DNA of 64,000 bases from Diospyros lotus. Lineage: Eukaryota > Streptophyta > Magnoliopsida > Ericales > Ebenaceae. A program made the translations under genes and the position numbers. Below, piece after piece: positions 10,861-22,104 of this stretch (positions are counted from its first letter, which is position 1; every line of letters begins with the position of its first letter). Under the pieces are notes generated by a model. The model did no database searches. It saw only the letters and a program-made list of their open reading frames with translations, and was not told where the DNA came from. The stretch lies in NCBI RefSeq assembly GCF_014633365.1, contig NC_068348.1:11674311-11738310 (forward strand), read 5' to 3'.

Positions 10861-11155
10861 TAATTTCAATTCAATTCTTCTCCATCCAAGCTGGTGGACT
10901 TGATGCGAGAATTCTGGAATGTTGGCATTTGGTAGATATATCTTTCTTTACATCATGTCCATGGATTTTTTGAAATCAAGTGCAAGATATATCTTTGGCT
11001 ATTCATTCTTCCATACCTTAGATGGTGAGAAAGATGTACATACACGTACATAAAGGTGATGGATACTAATACAAACATATCTTCAAATATCATTGATATG
11101 AAAATACTAACAACAAACACAATCATTAATTTAGGTACTATACACAAGTACATAA
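10861..11155 (-). other. Downstream flank of the GRF gene
   Basis: AT-rich sequence between the GRF stop and the converging FRS-like gene. It probably includes the 3' UTRs of both genes. No gene, repeat or polyadenylation signal stands out. Confidence 0.3.
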
Positions 11156-11723
11156 TTACATCAAAGCAAAATACCTAAATCTACTTCCATCATTTTTCAT
11201 CACCCATAAACTGAATAAAAAACAAGCCAATCCTAACACTATCATACCTTTAACAAACCTTTTGTCTTTTGTTTTATACTCTTGAAGTTTCATTTTTAAT
11301 TTTATATTTTCTTGTACAATACAGCTAAGCTCTATCTGAAGCTTCAATAACTTTTCTTTTTTTCTTAAAGTCTTTTTTTGAAAACTCTTGACTTGTTCTT
11401 CTAAAGCTTTCCCCTTATCGAACAATACTCCACATAATATTTTCTCACGCGCTGTGCGTTCATCATCGATCCATTGAAACCATCTGCAATCATCATCCTG
11501 TCCATCAAATCATCCAACAATTAATTTCATTCATATTAACGACTTATACATTTATAAGAGAATAAATTACCTTCCAAAACCGACATCTCAAGAATTTTCT
11601 TCCAGGATTACTCTTAGTCCATGATGTGTAGCACTTTACAGATACACCGTGTTTACACACAATTGTCTGATGCGAACTACATGAGTTAATTGAAGCTTCT
11701 TCCATTTCTAAAATAGAAGCCAT
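11156..11723 (-). CDS. Small GRF zinc-finger protein with coiled coil and C-terminal membrane helix
   Basis: Two exons on the minus strand: 11571-11723 and 11156-11497, with intron 11498-11570 (GTAATT...ACAG) at phase 0. Exon 1 encodes the first part of a GRF-type zinc finger (CKHGVSVKCYTSWTKSNPGR then FLRC); exon 2 completes it (DDDCRWFQWIDDE). A basic coiled coil follows (KKEKLLKLQIELSCIVQENI) and a hydrophobic helix near the end (GMIVLGLACFLFSLWVM). This is the standard layout of the large plant family of short GRF proteins; the molecular role is unknown, and the tail suggests membrane anchoring. I chose the MASILE ATG at 11723; in-frame ATGs at 11753 and 11705 are alternatives. Total is about 164 residues. 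No stop or frameshift is seen. Confidence 0.75.
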
Positions 11724-11753
11724 AAATCCTGAGATAGTAAATTTCTTAAACAA

Positions 11754-13213
11754 AACAAATAAAGTTTATCAAATAGAGCCATAACAAATAAAATTTATAT
11801 TCTTAAACAAAACAATATGCTCGGATCAAATAGAGGACCAAACAATGGTTAAATTGAAAACAATAAATTAAAGAACCATAACAAATAGTAGTCGCACTCA
11901 GACTTCTCAATACAAAATAATAAATTCTAGTCAAACAATGGTTAATCAAATAGAGCACCAAACTGTCTTTTTTTTAAAAAAAAAATTATTATTACTAAAG
12001 GAACAAACCTAACTAATTATACAATTTCAGTTGGAACATGGGTCAATTGAAAACTAAGACATGGATCATACAATTTCAACACTTCCATTCCTGGATTCCT
12101 CACCCAGTGACCCAAAAGATATTGCCAGAGAATAAATAATTCAACACTTCCATTCATGGATCCAAGATGCTAAAAAAGATGATACATGAATCACAAAAAT
12201 AAATGAATCACAAAGATGTCGAGTATCCAAAATAAATCACAAAGATTATGTATGCCTAGTATCCAAAATAAATCACAAAGATGCTCCATAAATCACGATT
12301 AAACTTTCAAAAAACCCAAATTGCGCGTATATACATATATATCATGGATGTATGTCGGAAATCATTACTGATAAAACTAAAAGACTTACCTTCGTGTAGA
12401 TCTGGGCCACTTATACCGTGAAAATATGCTCGGATCGAAGATCAAACGGTTAGATCAAAGATCAGAATGCTTGAGATACAACGAAAGATGTTGCAGGAGG
12501 AGGCAAGGAAGTTGTTTCAATGGAGAGGGAGATAGAGGGTCGTTTCAGTGCTGGCGACAATGAGAGAAGCAACGGCCAGTAGGCAGATAAAGACCAATGG
12601 CCAACAGGGAGAGGGTCGTGGAGAGGGTCGTTTCAGCGCTAGCCCAAGAGGGATGGAAGACACGGCCGGCAGGGAGAGAAAGACCTACGGCCGACAAGGA
12701 GAGAGACACTGATAGCCAGTAAGGTGAGGGGAGGGAGGGAGGCAGGGAGAGGGAGACCGAGGGCTTGGCAAGAAGAAGGGAAAGGAGAGGGAGGGGTCGT
12801 TCTGAGAAAGAAGAAGGAGAGGGTCGAAGAAGGCCGAAAATTTTGAAATACATGATTTTGAGCCACAAATCATATCGCGAGATTCCCCAATATTTTGGCC
12901 TAAAAATATCGCGATATTTTTTGATATTCTGGGGGTGGCACTTCTTCGGGCACTACTTCTGGCCGAATAGCATTATTCTTAAATATAACTACCATCTGGA
13001 TAATTGGTTCCGTTTCTAATGTTACTTCTTTTTTTTTTTTCTTTTTTGTATGTATGACTAATATCTATCCATCGTTCATGTTTTTTAAACAAATTTTAGA
13101 TATTATACTTTATGCCGAGAAATTTTATCTGTAACCCGCAGAATTATTCTTCACAGCCCATATTCTATTAAATTTTTTAATAATTTTAAAATACTTATTT
13201 TTTTACCCCCACA
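11754..13213 (-). other. Upstream region of the GRF gene, no clear coding sequence
   Basis: 11760-12390 is AT-rich with short repeated phrases (ATCCAAAATAAATCACAAAGAT twice near 12230-12280). A donor-like GAAG|GTAAGT on the minus strand near 12389 could end a 5' UTR exon of the GRF gene. 12480-12840 is a GA-rich block with imperfect copies of GAGAGGGTCGTTTCAG (12535, 12618); open frames there on the minus strand are Leu/Pro/Ser low-complexity and not credible. 12880-12930 carries two ATCGCGA(T) palindromes. 13020-13213 is AT-rich and unremarkable. Confidence 0.35.
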
Positions 13214-13504
13214 ATCCACAACTAACCCTCTCCTCCGATCATCCCTGATCGCCGGCCATCGTCTTGCATCTCTCTTTCTCTCTTACACCATATACACACA
13301 TACACATACATATAAATATATATACACACACTTGCTGAGTCGGCCACACATACATATAAATATATATACACGCTTGCTGGGTTGGCCATGGCCGACCCAC
13401 ACACAAATATATATATATATATATACACACTCACACACACCTATATAAATATATATATATATACAGACACAGCATAGCCACGAGCATAAAACCCAACACA
13501 CAGA

Positions 13505-13634
13505 TATATATATACACATACAAACAAACACACCTATATATAATACACACACACACACACACACGAAAGGTTCCATGGAATCGTGTGTGTGTGTGTGTGT
13601 ATATAGGTGTGTTTGTTTGTATGTGTATATATAT
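13505..13634. repeat. Long microsatellite hairpin centred on TTCCATGGAA
   Basis: The left arm (ATATATACACATACAAACAA ... CACACG, to 13564) is the reverse complement of the right arm (CGTGTG ... TTGTTTGTATGTGTATATAT, from 13582) with only a small indel. Arms are about 55 bp and the 17-bp loop contains the palindrome TTCCATGGAA. Confidence 0.85.
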
Positions 13635-13739
13635 GTGTGGGGGTGAGGGGCGGGCCAACCCACTATCTCTCTCTCTCTGCGACGGCTACCAGATGGGTTG
13701 GCTTCTATGGACGCGACCATGGAATCGTGTGTGTGTGTG

Positions 13740-13786
<47 letters not shown>

Positions 13787-13861
13787 AAGTGTGTGTGTGT
13801 GGGGGGGGGGGAGGGGTTGGCCATGGCGACCGACCCACTCTCTCTCTCTCTCTCTACAACA

Positions 13862-14044
13862 GCCGCGAGATGGGTCGGCGACCCACCACTATTGCCAAGG
13901 TGGGTCAGCAATGGTCGACCCACCAGGAGGACTCCCGCATCGCGAGGTTCGGGGATCCCTCAAACCCCTGAACCCCGCGATGCGGGGGTCCCCCTGGTGG
14001 GTCGGCACATGAGTCAGCAAGTGGTGCCGACCCATCTCGCGGCC
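13862..14044. repeat. GC-rich imperfect hairpin
   Basis: Left arm GCCGCGAGATGGGTCGGC...CGACCCACCAGG...CCCGCATCGCG pairs with right arm CGCGATGCGGG...CCTGGTGGGTCGG...GCCGACCCATCTCGCGGC. Arms are about 80 bp with scattered mismatches and a short loop near 13960. Base composition is far from the flanking AT-rich DNA. Confidence 0.8.
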
Positions 14045-14220
14045 ATTGTACATAAAAAAAGAGCGAGAGTGTGGGGGGGGGGGATCGGCTAATGGCGGTG
14101 GGTCGACAGCCATAGCTTCCGCCTGTGTGTATATATATATACGTATCTATTTGTGTGTGTATATGTGTATATGGTACAAGAGAGAAAAAGAGAGGCGAGG
14201 CGGCAGTTGGCGGCGAACGA

Positions 14221-14478
14221 AAATCAAATATGAAGTGAACACCATAAAAAATGCATGGTCTGCATGTATGTGTTCATTATATATGTACAAATATATATGT
14301 TCTGATATTTTAATGTAATTGTAATATGTATTTTGATCATAATATTAATAATATTTGACGTGAGTTGGAAATTTGGCCAGCCCATGCAATGTCAAGTCTT
14401 GGTAATTTAAGAAGGGGGTTAGCCCAAGAGGGTTTAAAGCACAATTTTTAGTTAAGTCCATTAGGGAAAAATAAAAAG

Positions 14479-14511
<33 letters not shown>

Positions 14512-14541
14512 GAAAAAGAAAAGAATATAGTTTGATTGATC
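14221..14541. other. AT-rich spacer with an (AAT)n microsatellite
   Basis: No gene visible. A run of about 11 ATA/AAT triplets lies at 14479-14511. The last 21 bases (14521-14541, AAGAATATAGTTTGATTGATC) occur again at 15530-15550. Confidence 0.6.
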
Positions 14542-14892
14542 CATCATTGCCTCCTCCACCTTCTCTGTGCACTCGACGCCACCATTTCTCTGCCTCAGAC
14601 CACCATCTTGCTGGATCGAGGCATACGTAGCAGATGAATCTGAAAGAGAAGAAGAGGAAGAGACTTGCGTATTGAAGACACTGATAAGATGCTTTGAATT
14701 ACCGAGAAGCCATTCTGGAATCTGGTAAAGTCTTTAATACTCTGTATTTAATTTCTTGTAGAAATTTATCTATAAAGGCTGTAATCTGTTAACCAAAAAA
14801 TACAATCGAATATACAAGATCCTCTCTTCTGTACAAACAAGAGTTTGAGAGAGATCGGGCCGACAACGTACCCCAACATCTGGTACCAGAGC
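14542..14892 (+). repeat. Copia-type LTR 3' end with primer site (remnant)
   Basis: The segment ends in CCCCAACA followed by TC and TGGTACCAGAGC (14881-14892). The latter matches the initiator tRNA-Met primer site of plant copia elements (TGGTATCAGAGC) at 11 of 12 positions. An upstream CTATAAAGG and a T/A-rich U5-like tract fit an LTR. The left end is not clear and no matching 3' LTR is seen in the window. Downstream DNA (to about 15330) could be the element leader but contains no gag. Confidence 0.5.
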
Positions 14893-15937
14893 TCAGTTGC
14901 CGTAAAAGCACGGAGAAGCTGTCGAAGCACAGAAGCCGTCGGAGAAGACTATTTGAAGCGTCGCTGGAGGAGACGAACGAAAGTCAGAGATCCCAACCGA
15001 ATATTGCCGCATCGAAGTTGAACAGTCACCGGACAGAAACTAAAGTGTCGCGATCGCCAAAACCTGCCTTCGTCGATCGTTAAAAGCCGACCATCAACGG
15101 AGAAGCTTGCGCCTTGAAACAGCTGCATCTTCCCACATCAGTTCGCGTGCAAGAAGAAAGAAGAGAAAAATCGCCGGCATGGCTTTGGGAGGAAAATTAA
15201 ATAAAGTTGAAGAACAGGTGAAAAGGTACTGAAGGGAAGAAAAACAAAGAAAATGGGTGAAGTGAATTGAAGTCAAAATTTTCAACGATCGACGCTGTAA
15301 AAAATGGTCGACAGTCAAACTTTTCAATAAAAATGATCGATAATGTCTTTCAAACTATCGACAGTTTGGATTAAGATTACAAAATGGTCCATAGATTTTG
15401 GTAATCGATCGATAGATAACCTTTTTCCTTTGAAAATATTTCCTTCATTTTGACCAACGATTTAAGTGAATTTTTAAAACTAATTTAGGCATTTTAATAT
15501 GAAACTTATATTTATAATTTTTTATGTATAAGAATATAGTTTGATTGATCATGTTGACAAAGTTCATGAAATTATTTTTTCATTGTACGTTAAAATGATT
15601 TTTGTTTGACTTAGAATTTGAAATCAATTGTTATTTTTTATCAACAAAATCAATTATAAGAGTAAAATATCAAATAATTTCTTAAAGGTATTCTCAATTT
15701 TCAAATTTATCAAAAGAGAATATAATTTATTGATCATAGACTAACACATAGGTTACACCATTGTTTAGCATGGGATGTTAATGAGATGAGATGATGAGTA
15801 ACATGTCACATTGTTTGAGATGCATATAGTAAACATGTGAATGGCTGTTGATAGAACATTCATTGAATGTGACGCCTACAACATATCATATGGATTGGAG
15901 GATTAATGATCTATTGTTAACTCTTGATTATGTATCT
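14893..15937. other. Possible copia leader and unclassified AT-rich DNA
   Basis: 14893-15330 is GC-richer, with no credible ORF. 15285-15420 has several GTCGAC/ATCGAT-type short palindromes (GGTCGACAG, GATCGATAA, ATCGATCGATAG). 15848-15937 is a short open stretch (YHMDWRINDLLLTLDYVSGS) that would stay open across the solo LTR insertion into 18661 onward; I do not recognise it. Confidence 0.35.
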
Positions 15938-15942
15938 GGTTC

Positions 15943-18655
15943 TGTAACGACCCGCTTCCACTTACGGGTGCCACCGGTAAATAATCGACCGGATTACTCA
16001 CTCGATAAACCACAACTGAAGGGTTGGACTAAGTTTCAATAGGAAACGCCCTAGGTGGAAACTAGGCTTCATCCTCCCCTTCGCTCCACTCAGGAATCGG
16101 TCCCAACTCAAACAAGAAAAATTCAGTGAACCAAAACCCGAAACCCGAGTGAGTTTCACCTCTCTTCAGCTCGCCCCATAGCAAGCTAGAGGTGACCCAG
16201 GCACAAAGCTAGCATACAAACACTTCACTGAGTATTGAGGATTTATGAGAACATACCTTGCTGATTTTTACTCAGTCCGAAACTTAGCTTTACCAACTAT
16301 GCCACATTCAACAAGCAATCTCACAATCATCTATCACACTATGATGAGTATAACAATTAAATACATTTAACGCTCAACAACACATACATTTACTCACAGG
16401 GGTATACATACATAATATCACATAGCTACGTACAAGAAGTAATAAAATACACCACTTGGGCAACACAGCTAATTGCCACAACAGCTTCCCGGCGCCATTC
16501 CTGCTTGCATCTGGACTTGCAACATCTACACATGAGGTAAAACCTCATGAGTCATAAAGACTCAGTAAGGATGCAATGCATGTAAATATGAATATAACCA
16601 TGTTTATGTATGTCAATGCATGCAAATGAGGCTAGGTCCACTTATCCTCACAACCCACTAAGGTTTGAGGCATCAACCTATCAGCCCCCACCATACTAGT
16701 CTTCCATATGGCCATCGGTCCACTAAGTCTTGCATCACACAAGATATAATCACTACATGCCAATGCAACATAAATACATTATCAAATACATTTACCAACT
16801 TACAAGGCCACCTCCACATGGGGCCGTCCCTTACCTGGCTCGAAACTTCATCTTTGCCTCAGCACGAATTCCAACCTGAATTTTAAATTCCTCTAGGATC
16901 ACTGCCTTCCCGGTTGAACCTAGAGACAAACAGGCAAAACCCCACCATATCAAGCATTAATAAACGCCTTCGTTTTTGCTTACACTGCAAAATCACGCAT
17001 CAACACTATCTCCAAACAACACTAACCACGGCATACACCAGCCATCAATAAATTCTAAACAACCCTGACCCAGGGTTTAATCCAACAATTAAATTACTCT
17101 ACACAATTTAATATCTCACATAAAATAAATATTTTGAAAAGAATTAATTAACTCACCTCAGTTAATCTGGAAGAGAAAATTCGAAAAACGCCCACACTGA
17201 CGTTGCCTTCCCGAGTTGCCACTTGAACCCAAAATCCCATTTTCGAGCTTCCGAGACGCTCTTCGCGTCCTAAAATAATTTTTAGAACATTTCTATAATT
17301 TTCTGGGGTTTTTCTCCTGTTTTTCCCATTTTTTCAGATTTTCTTTATTATTTCTTTTTTTTTTTCATTTTTCTTTTTCATTTTATTTTTCCTTCACTTC
17401 TTCTCTGCATCTTCTTCTTCCCCACGTTCCTTCTTCTTCTCTCCTCCATGCGCGCACCAGCCATTGCCGAACGCCTCTGGCCACTCGTTTGGCCTCTACC
17501 GCTGCTGGCTCCACCGTCGACTGCCTCCATCGCGCCACCGCAGCCCACACGCAGCGCCACCGAGGGCCACCCCTGCTCCAGCCATGCCGCTGCAACCAGT
17601 GTCGCTGCAACCTCCATGGAAGCCGAGCTCCTAGCTTCCTCGTGCGCCACCGCAAACCAAGTCCGCCTGACGCTGCCTCCGCCAATGGTCATTCCCGTGC
17701 GTGCTTCCAATTTCGCTCGTGGCTGTCGTAGTCGCCATGGCCTTCCTTATCGAGCAGCCATGGCAGCTGCCTCTGGTCGACCACCACTCACTCTCTCGAT
17801 CACCATTTCTCCCAAGCTCTCTCGGCTAAACTCAGCCTCCCACGAGCATGGCTCGCTGCTGTCGAGCTTCCTCATTGGCCATGGCGGCTGCTGCCATGGC
17901 CGATCGGCTATCACTCTCTTTCACTCCATTTCTCTCTCGCGTGAGCTCTCTCTAGCAAGCTCTTAAGCTCTCACGATCTCTCGGTTGCTCTCCAAAGCTC
18001 TCTCTCTTCCCCGATTTCACTTCTTCCTCTCTGATTTGATTTCAAAATTTGAAATCTTGGCAGCAGCTCATGGTTATATATATATATAAATTAAATTACA
18101 CATTTAACCCCCATTAATCACACTTAAGGAATTTTAATTACACTTGAGACTTTTAATAATAACACTTTGACCCTCCAAGGCTTAATTAAATTATCATCAA
18201 GCCACACCACATCTCGATTTATCAAAAATTAATAACCGACCGCTACTCGGGAATACCGACCTTGTCCTTGTGCCTGCATGGGACCTTTATTCGACCCGAA
18301 AATACTTAAGGGTTGCCTTACTCAGAAAATCGAACCACCCCTAGGGTCCCTCAGCTTCCAGGAGGTCCCTACAACTATTCGATATTGGCACCCACTTGGG
18401 TTTATACAGAATTTATTTCAAAAATTATTCCCAGTTGAACCGACACCAGCGTCATTTTCCGCATCTTAAGACGCTCACCAATCCCTTGCCCTCTTTCCTG
18501 GACATCCAAGTCCCGAGGTACTCCCAGACGTCAATTCGACAATTTTATTAATTAATTACTCGAATTTAACTCTTGGCCTCCCCGGACCACTCAAGATCCT
18601 TTCAAAATAATCAAAAATTATTTATTCTCAATACCATGTAATATCGGGTATTACA
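15943..18655 (-). repeat. Solo LTR of a chromovirus-like gypsy element (TSD GGTTC)
   Basis: It begins TGTAACGACCCG and ends GGGTATTACA, with 5-bp duplications GGTTC at 15938-15942 and 18656-18660. No internal domain is present, so this is a 2.7-kb solo LTR. Orientation is minus, judged by similarity of 18300-18350 (CTTAAGGGTTG ... CCCCTAGGGT) to the same zone of the minus-strand solo LTR at 38413-41097. It is a diverged relative of that family. The GC-rich CDS-like stretch at 17448-17966 is U5/leader-like sequence, not a gene. Confidence 0.85.
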
Positions 18656-18660
18656 GGTTC

Positions 18661-19099
18661 TTTGATCGGAAACGATAGAATTATTTTGTGCATTGATGTC
18701 GGAAATTTACCGTTGAACAAAACCATTTTGTATGAGAGGTGAGGATGCTCCCTGTATAGTATAAGGAGGTGTGCATAGATTATGTATCTAGTAATTTATT
18801 CACACATTTATTAGTCATAATTAAGTAGTGTGTTTAGTATTTTATATGTATTTTATTTAGAATTGTCTAATATTTTGAGTTTTCTTTATATATATTTAAT
18901 TTTTAGTACTTTTTATTATTTTTCAAGAATACTACTTAGTGTTTGGATTAAAAAAATAAGAAAAAAAATTATAAAGTTAATTTTAAAATTAATAGTATAA
19001 TATAAAAAATAAATAAATATTATAATATAATTAAAGTTAATATTATTTATATATATATATTATATATTATGAAGTGGCATGAACGTGTGAACTAGGGTG
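18661..19099. other. AT-rich DNA, no gene visible
   Basis: After the solo LTR a short open stretch (SLIGNDRIILCIDVGNLPL, 18657-18750) continues in the frame seen left of the LTR, then the sequence becomes AT-rich. Nothing else is recognised. Confidence 0.3.
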
Positions 19100-20075
19100 A
19101 CCTTGCACATGTATATATAATAATATAAAGGAGATTTAAATTAAAGGAAGTGGGGAGCGGTGGAAGCACGGAACAAGAAAATTGGATTGGCAGAATTTGG
19201 GGAGTACGGCGCAAAAAACTAAACGAGAAGAGAGTGCGGCAACAGATTCAGCACCCAGATTTAGAATAGATTTGGGTTATGATTTTTTTTTCTTTTTTAT
19301 TTAATTAATTTTCTATATTTTTACTGTTATTTTGGATTTTAATTAATTGTGTAATAAACTAATTTGTTAAACTAAGGCTATGTGTTGGACGAAATTATGA
19401 TGGTGCATTTTTTATAATTTTATATGATTGAATAAATTAAATTATGTTGAGTTGTGTGGTATTATATTTAATGTTTGTGAATAATTAATCATTATTTACA
19501 TGATTTGATGTTTAATCTTGAGATCAAGAGGAGATAGGTTGGGGATTGCATTGTAGGTATCATATACCATAAAGTAAAATCGATTAGAAATAAAATTATG
19601 TTTCTTTGTGCGATTTTTTAGCGATTAAGTAGGAATTTTACAAATTATAATGTGTTTTCATTTAATTAATTTTTCATAGAAATATATGAAGTTAGTAAAT
19701 GAGAATAAACTCGTTATAACCTAGAGATAGGGTAATGAATGCTTTAAGAGATTTTATCGTCACATACTCAATTGACTAATTCATTCGCATAAAAATATAT
19801 TATTTGCATTACATAACTAGGTTCATACATGTGCCTTAGTTATTAAAAACCATTATTTTCTTTTGTTCAGATTGCCTTCTAAATCAATTTTATTTTATTA
19901 ATTTAATTAATTAATATATTTTTAATTAATTTTTTTCTATTTTTTATTAAACCTGGAATTTCTAATTGTCCAAATAATATAAAAAGTTTAAAATTTTGGT
20001 ATTTGAAATCTTTACTCATGGTAACGATATTCTTGCTCATTATTATATTACTTGTTCTACAAACACTACTTGCAA
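19100..20075 (+). repeat. Degraded gypsy LTR-like sequence
   Basis: The right part (GTAACGATATTCTTGCTCAT, then TATATTACTTGTTC and CACTACTTGCAATAG) resembles the U5 end of plant gypsy LTRs, which commonly close with a GATACTC...TTACTTG...CACTTGC phrase. A similar layout occurs at 35340-36259. Ends and target duplication are not identifiable, so this is a weak call. Confidence 0.35.
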
Positions 20076-21946
20076 TAGATTTTAAGGCGATCTGCAAATA
20101 CGCAAATACTCACTGATGGGATCCATTGACCTCCATTAGATGGGGACAAATATTCTATGTGATCTATGTTGGTGGTGATTAGAAATTAATCTATTGGCTA
20201 GGGTGAGTGTGATTGGAAAGAGTTTTCAATGTCGGAAGAGTTTCGAAATACTACCTCTATCACACCATACTAGATCTACCATAGTTACTGAGTCTTGTGA
20301 GTTTAATCAGTCCATGGCTCTCAATCAATCAAGATGTTAGTCAGTGGAAGGACTATAGTGCACGATAATCGAAGAGCCTTAATAGATTCATCCGAAGTCG
20401 AGACTTCATTGCCATTAGGATTGTCTTGAGTCTTTGCTAAAGGATACTCAAGATCTTTCAGAGTGCTCTAGAAATTTGGAGAGATCGTCTTAATAGGTCG
20501 AAGTGTTCAGTAGACGTCAAAGAGTTGACATGTCCTGGTTGATACATAGTTGTGAATCTCAAAAGTCACATGCATGCTAAGTAATGTATTATATTAGTGA
20601 TCCGCTATTGTTAATGTGTTCCTCATCATTACGAGTCAGTGATGTTAGTTGTAGCTAAGAGTTAACTATATGGATCTATAAATATGGGAGATCGCTAAGA
20701 AAGTTAATGGGGCACGCTGTTAAGAGTTAGTGGGGCCTTGGTTCCATTAAGAGTTAGTGGAAAGGCTATTAAGAGTTAATAGTAAGCCAAAGTGCAATAT
20801 AATGAAGCTGAACCATTGCTAGCAGAAACTAGTCGACTGGTGCATAGAGCGATCGACCAGTGCTCTTATGCAGTCGACTGTGCTTATGTTGTCAACTAGT
20901 ACGTGAAGAAAGTAAACCGCTTCAAGCAGTCAACCGGGGCCCTTCATGTGGTCGACTGTTTGCCTTGTAAATGCTCTGTCGCTTGGTTGCATTAGAGCAT
21001 TAACTGCTTTGATACATGTAATTATTAGAGGAATGGGGATTGGGAGGTGTGCACAAGAAGGAGATTACAAATTAAAGGAATTTGAGAAAGTCTCTTGGCT
21101 ACTCATTTCTCTGGTTCTTCTTACTTAGTCTTGCTTGCTGCTTCTTTGCTTACTTCTTCCCTTTAGTTGTTGCCATTGCTTCTTTTTGTTCCAAGCTTGG
21201 CTGTTGCAGCTTCATTTTTTCTTCTCCCATTTAGATCTGGCTGTTGGATAGCCATCTTGCAACCGAAAAATGAACACCAAATAGCTTTGGGTCATCTTCA
21301 TTGAGAGAGTCCTAGTACAACTCTGGTGGAGTCTTCCGAGGCATCTCAGGCGTGAACCAACTAGGTCCTCCACACTTAAGGAGACAAGCTAGTCACCAGG
21401 CATTGCAGATTCTTGGGAGTAGATCGGACAGCAAGAAGGAGCTATCGTATTAGACAATCAGCACTAGCTTTCATCCATAGAAGTATACCATCTAACCCCC
21501 TATGGCATGGCTTTCAAATTTATACATATGGATGATGAATACTGAGTCTTACAATGATTGTTTTTGCTTTTGTTGTGCGATGTGATGTATTAGTTTTTCA
21601 TTTTAAAAAGGTTTTAAAACATGTGAATCTTTGCATTGATGATTGGTTTTTAACCTTGGACCTTGTCGTCTTTCGATATGTATATAATTAATTAAGCTAG
21701 AGGGTGTGGGAGTAAAACAAAAAAAGGAAGAAAGCAACTGGCATCGACCCCGGCATGGATTTCTTTAGGTGTCGCACAGCCGCATGGCCTTCCTCCCGCA
21801 TATAGCTTCACCCAGAAGCCTTAACCTCCACCTAAAAGGTCGTACAACCTTGCTCCTGCAAAGATGAGTGGGCCTCAGCCGCATGCCTACCATTTCAGCC
21901 ACCTTTCTTCCATGAAAAGCGCATACATAGGCCCCACTTACCTGCT
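20076..21946. other. Unclassified repeat-like DNA with a short palindrome array
   Basis: 20650-20790 contains about five imperfect copies of TTAAGAGTTAGTGG. 20830-20955 contains several GTCGAC/GTCAAC-type sites (ACTAGTCGACTGG, CAGTCGACTGTG, GGTCGACTG). The rest has short open frames only. It looks like LTR-derived DNA, but I could not set boundaries. Confidence 0.3.
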
Positions 21947-21956
21947 CAGGGCCGGC
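21947..21956. other. Candidate hAT terminal inverted repeat
   Basis: CAGGGCCGGC followed by ATTGAG, a typical end of plant hAT elements carrying ZMYM1/TTF-type transposases. It lies 150 bp 3' of the transposase pseudogene. The partner end was not found. Confidence 0.45.
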
Positions 21957-22104
21957 ATTGAGATTTTAGGGGCCCTAAACGAATTTTTTTATGAGATTAT
22001 CTACATTTAAAAATACAATTACATATAACAAATATGAATAAAAAAAATTTACTATATAAAAACATTTAAAATTACCACAATAATAGTTTAAAATTCACAA
22101 TATT

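Larger units (their letters stand above)
13214..14220. repeat. About 1-kb fold-back (inverted-repeat) region rich in microsatellites
   Basis: Outer arms match in inverse orientation: CTCTCTTTCTCTCTTACACC (about 13270) against the reverse complement of GGTACAAGAGAGAAAAAGAG (about 14173-14192), followed by TA/CA-rich tracts on both sides. Two strong inner hairpins lie at 13505-13634 and 13862-14044. The motifs GGTTGGCCATGGC (13380, 13814) and TGGGTCGGC recur. It may be a non-autonomous fold-back or MITE-like element grown by slippage; no target duplication was found. All open frames here are translated (CA)n/(TA)n repeats. Confidence 0.65.

Noticed and set aside
12545..12873. Leu/Pro/Ser-rich minus-strand frames of 60-107 codons
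   Set aside because: Three frames of the same GA/CT-rich stretch are open together, a composition effect.
13505..13634. microRNA precursor
   Set aside because: A long perfect hairpin, but made of microsatellites; more like a slippage or fold-back product. No evidence for a defined mature arm.
13222..14318. Many overlapping ORFs of up to 160 codons on both strands
   Set aside because: They are translations of (CA)n, (TA)n, (CT)n and their junctions (VCVCVC, IYIYIY, THTHTH); no domain and no splice structure.
17378..17966. Three long GC-rich frames on both strands
   Set aside because: They lie wholly inside a solo LTR with target duplications; Ala/Arg/Ser-rich and open on both strands because of base composition.
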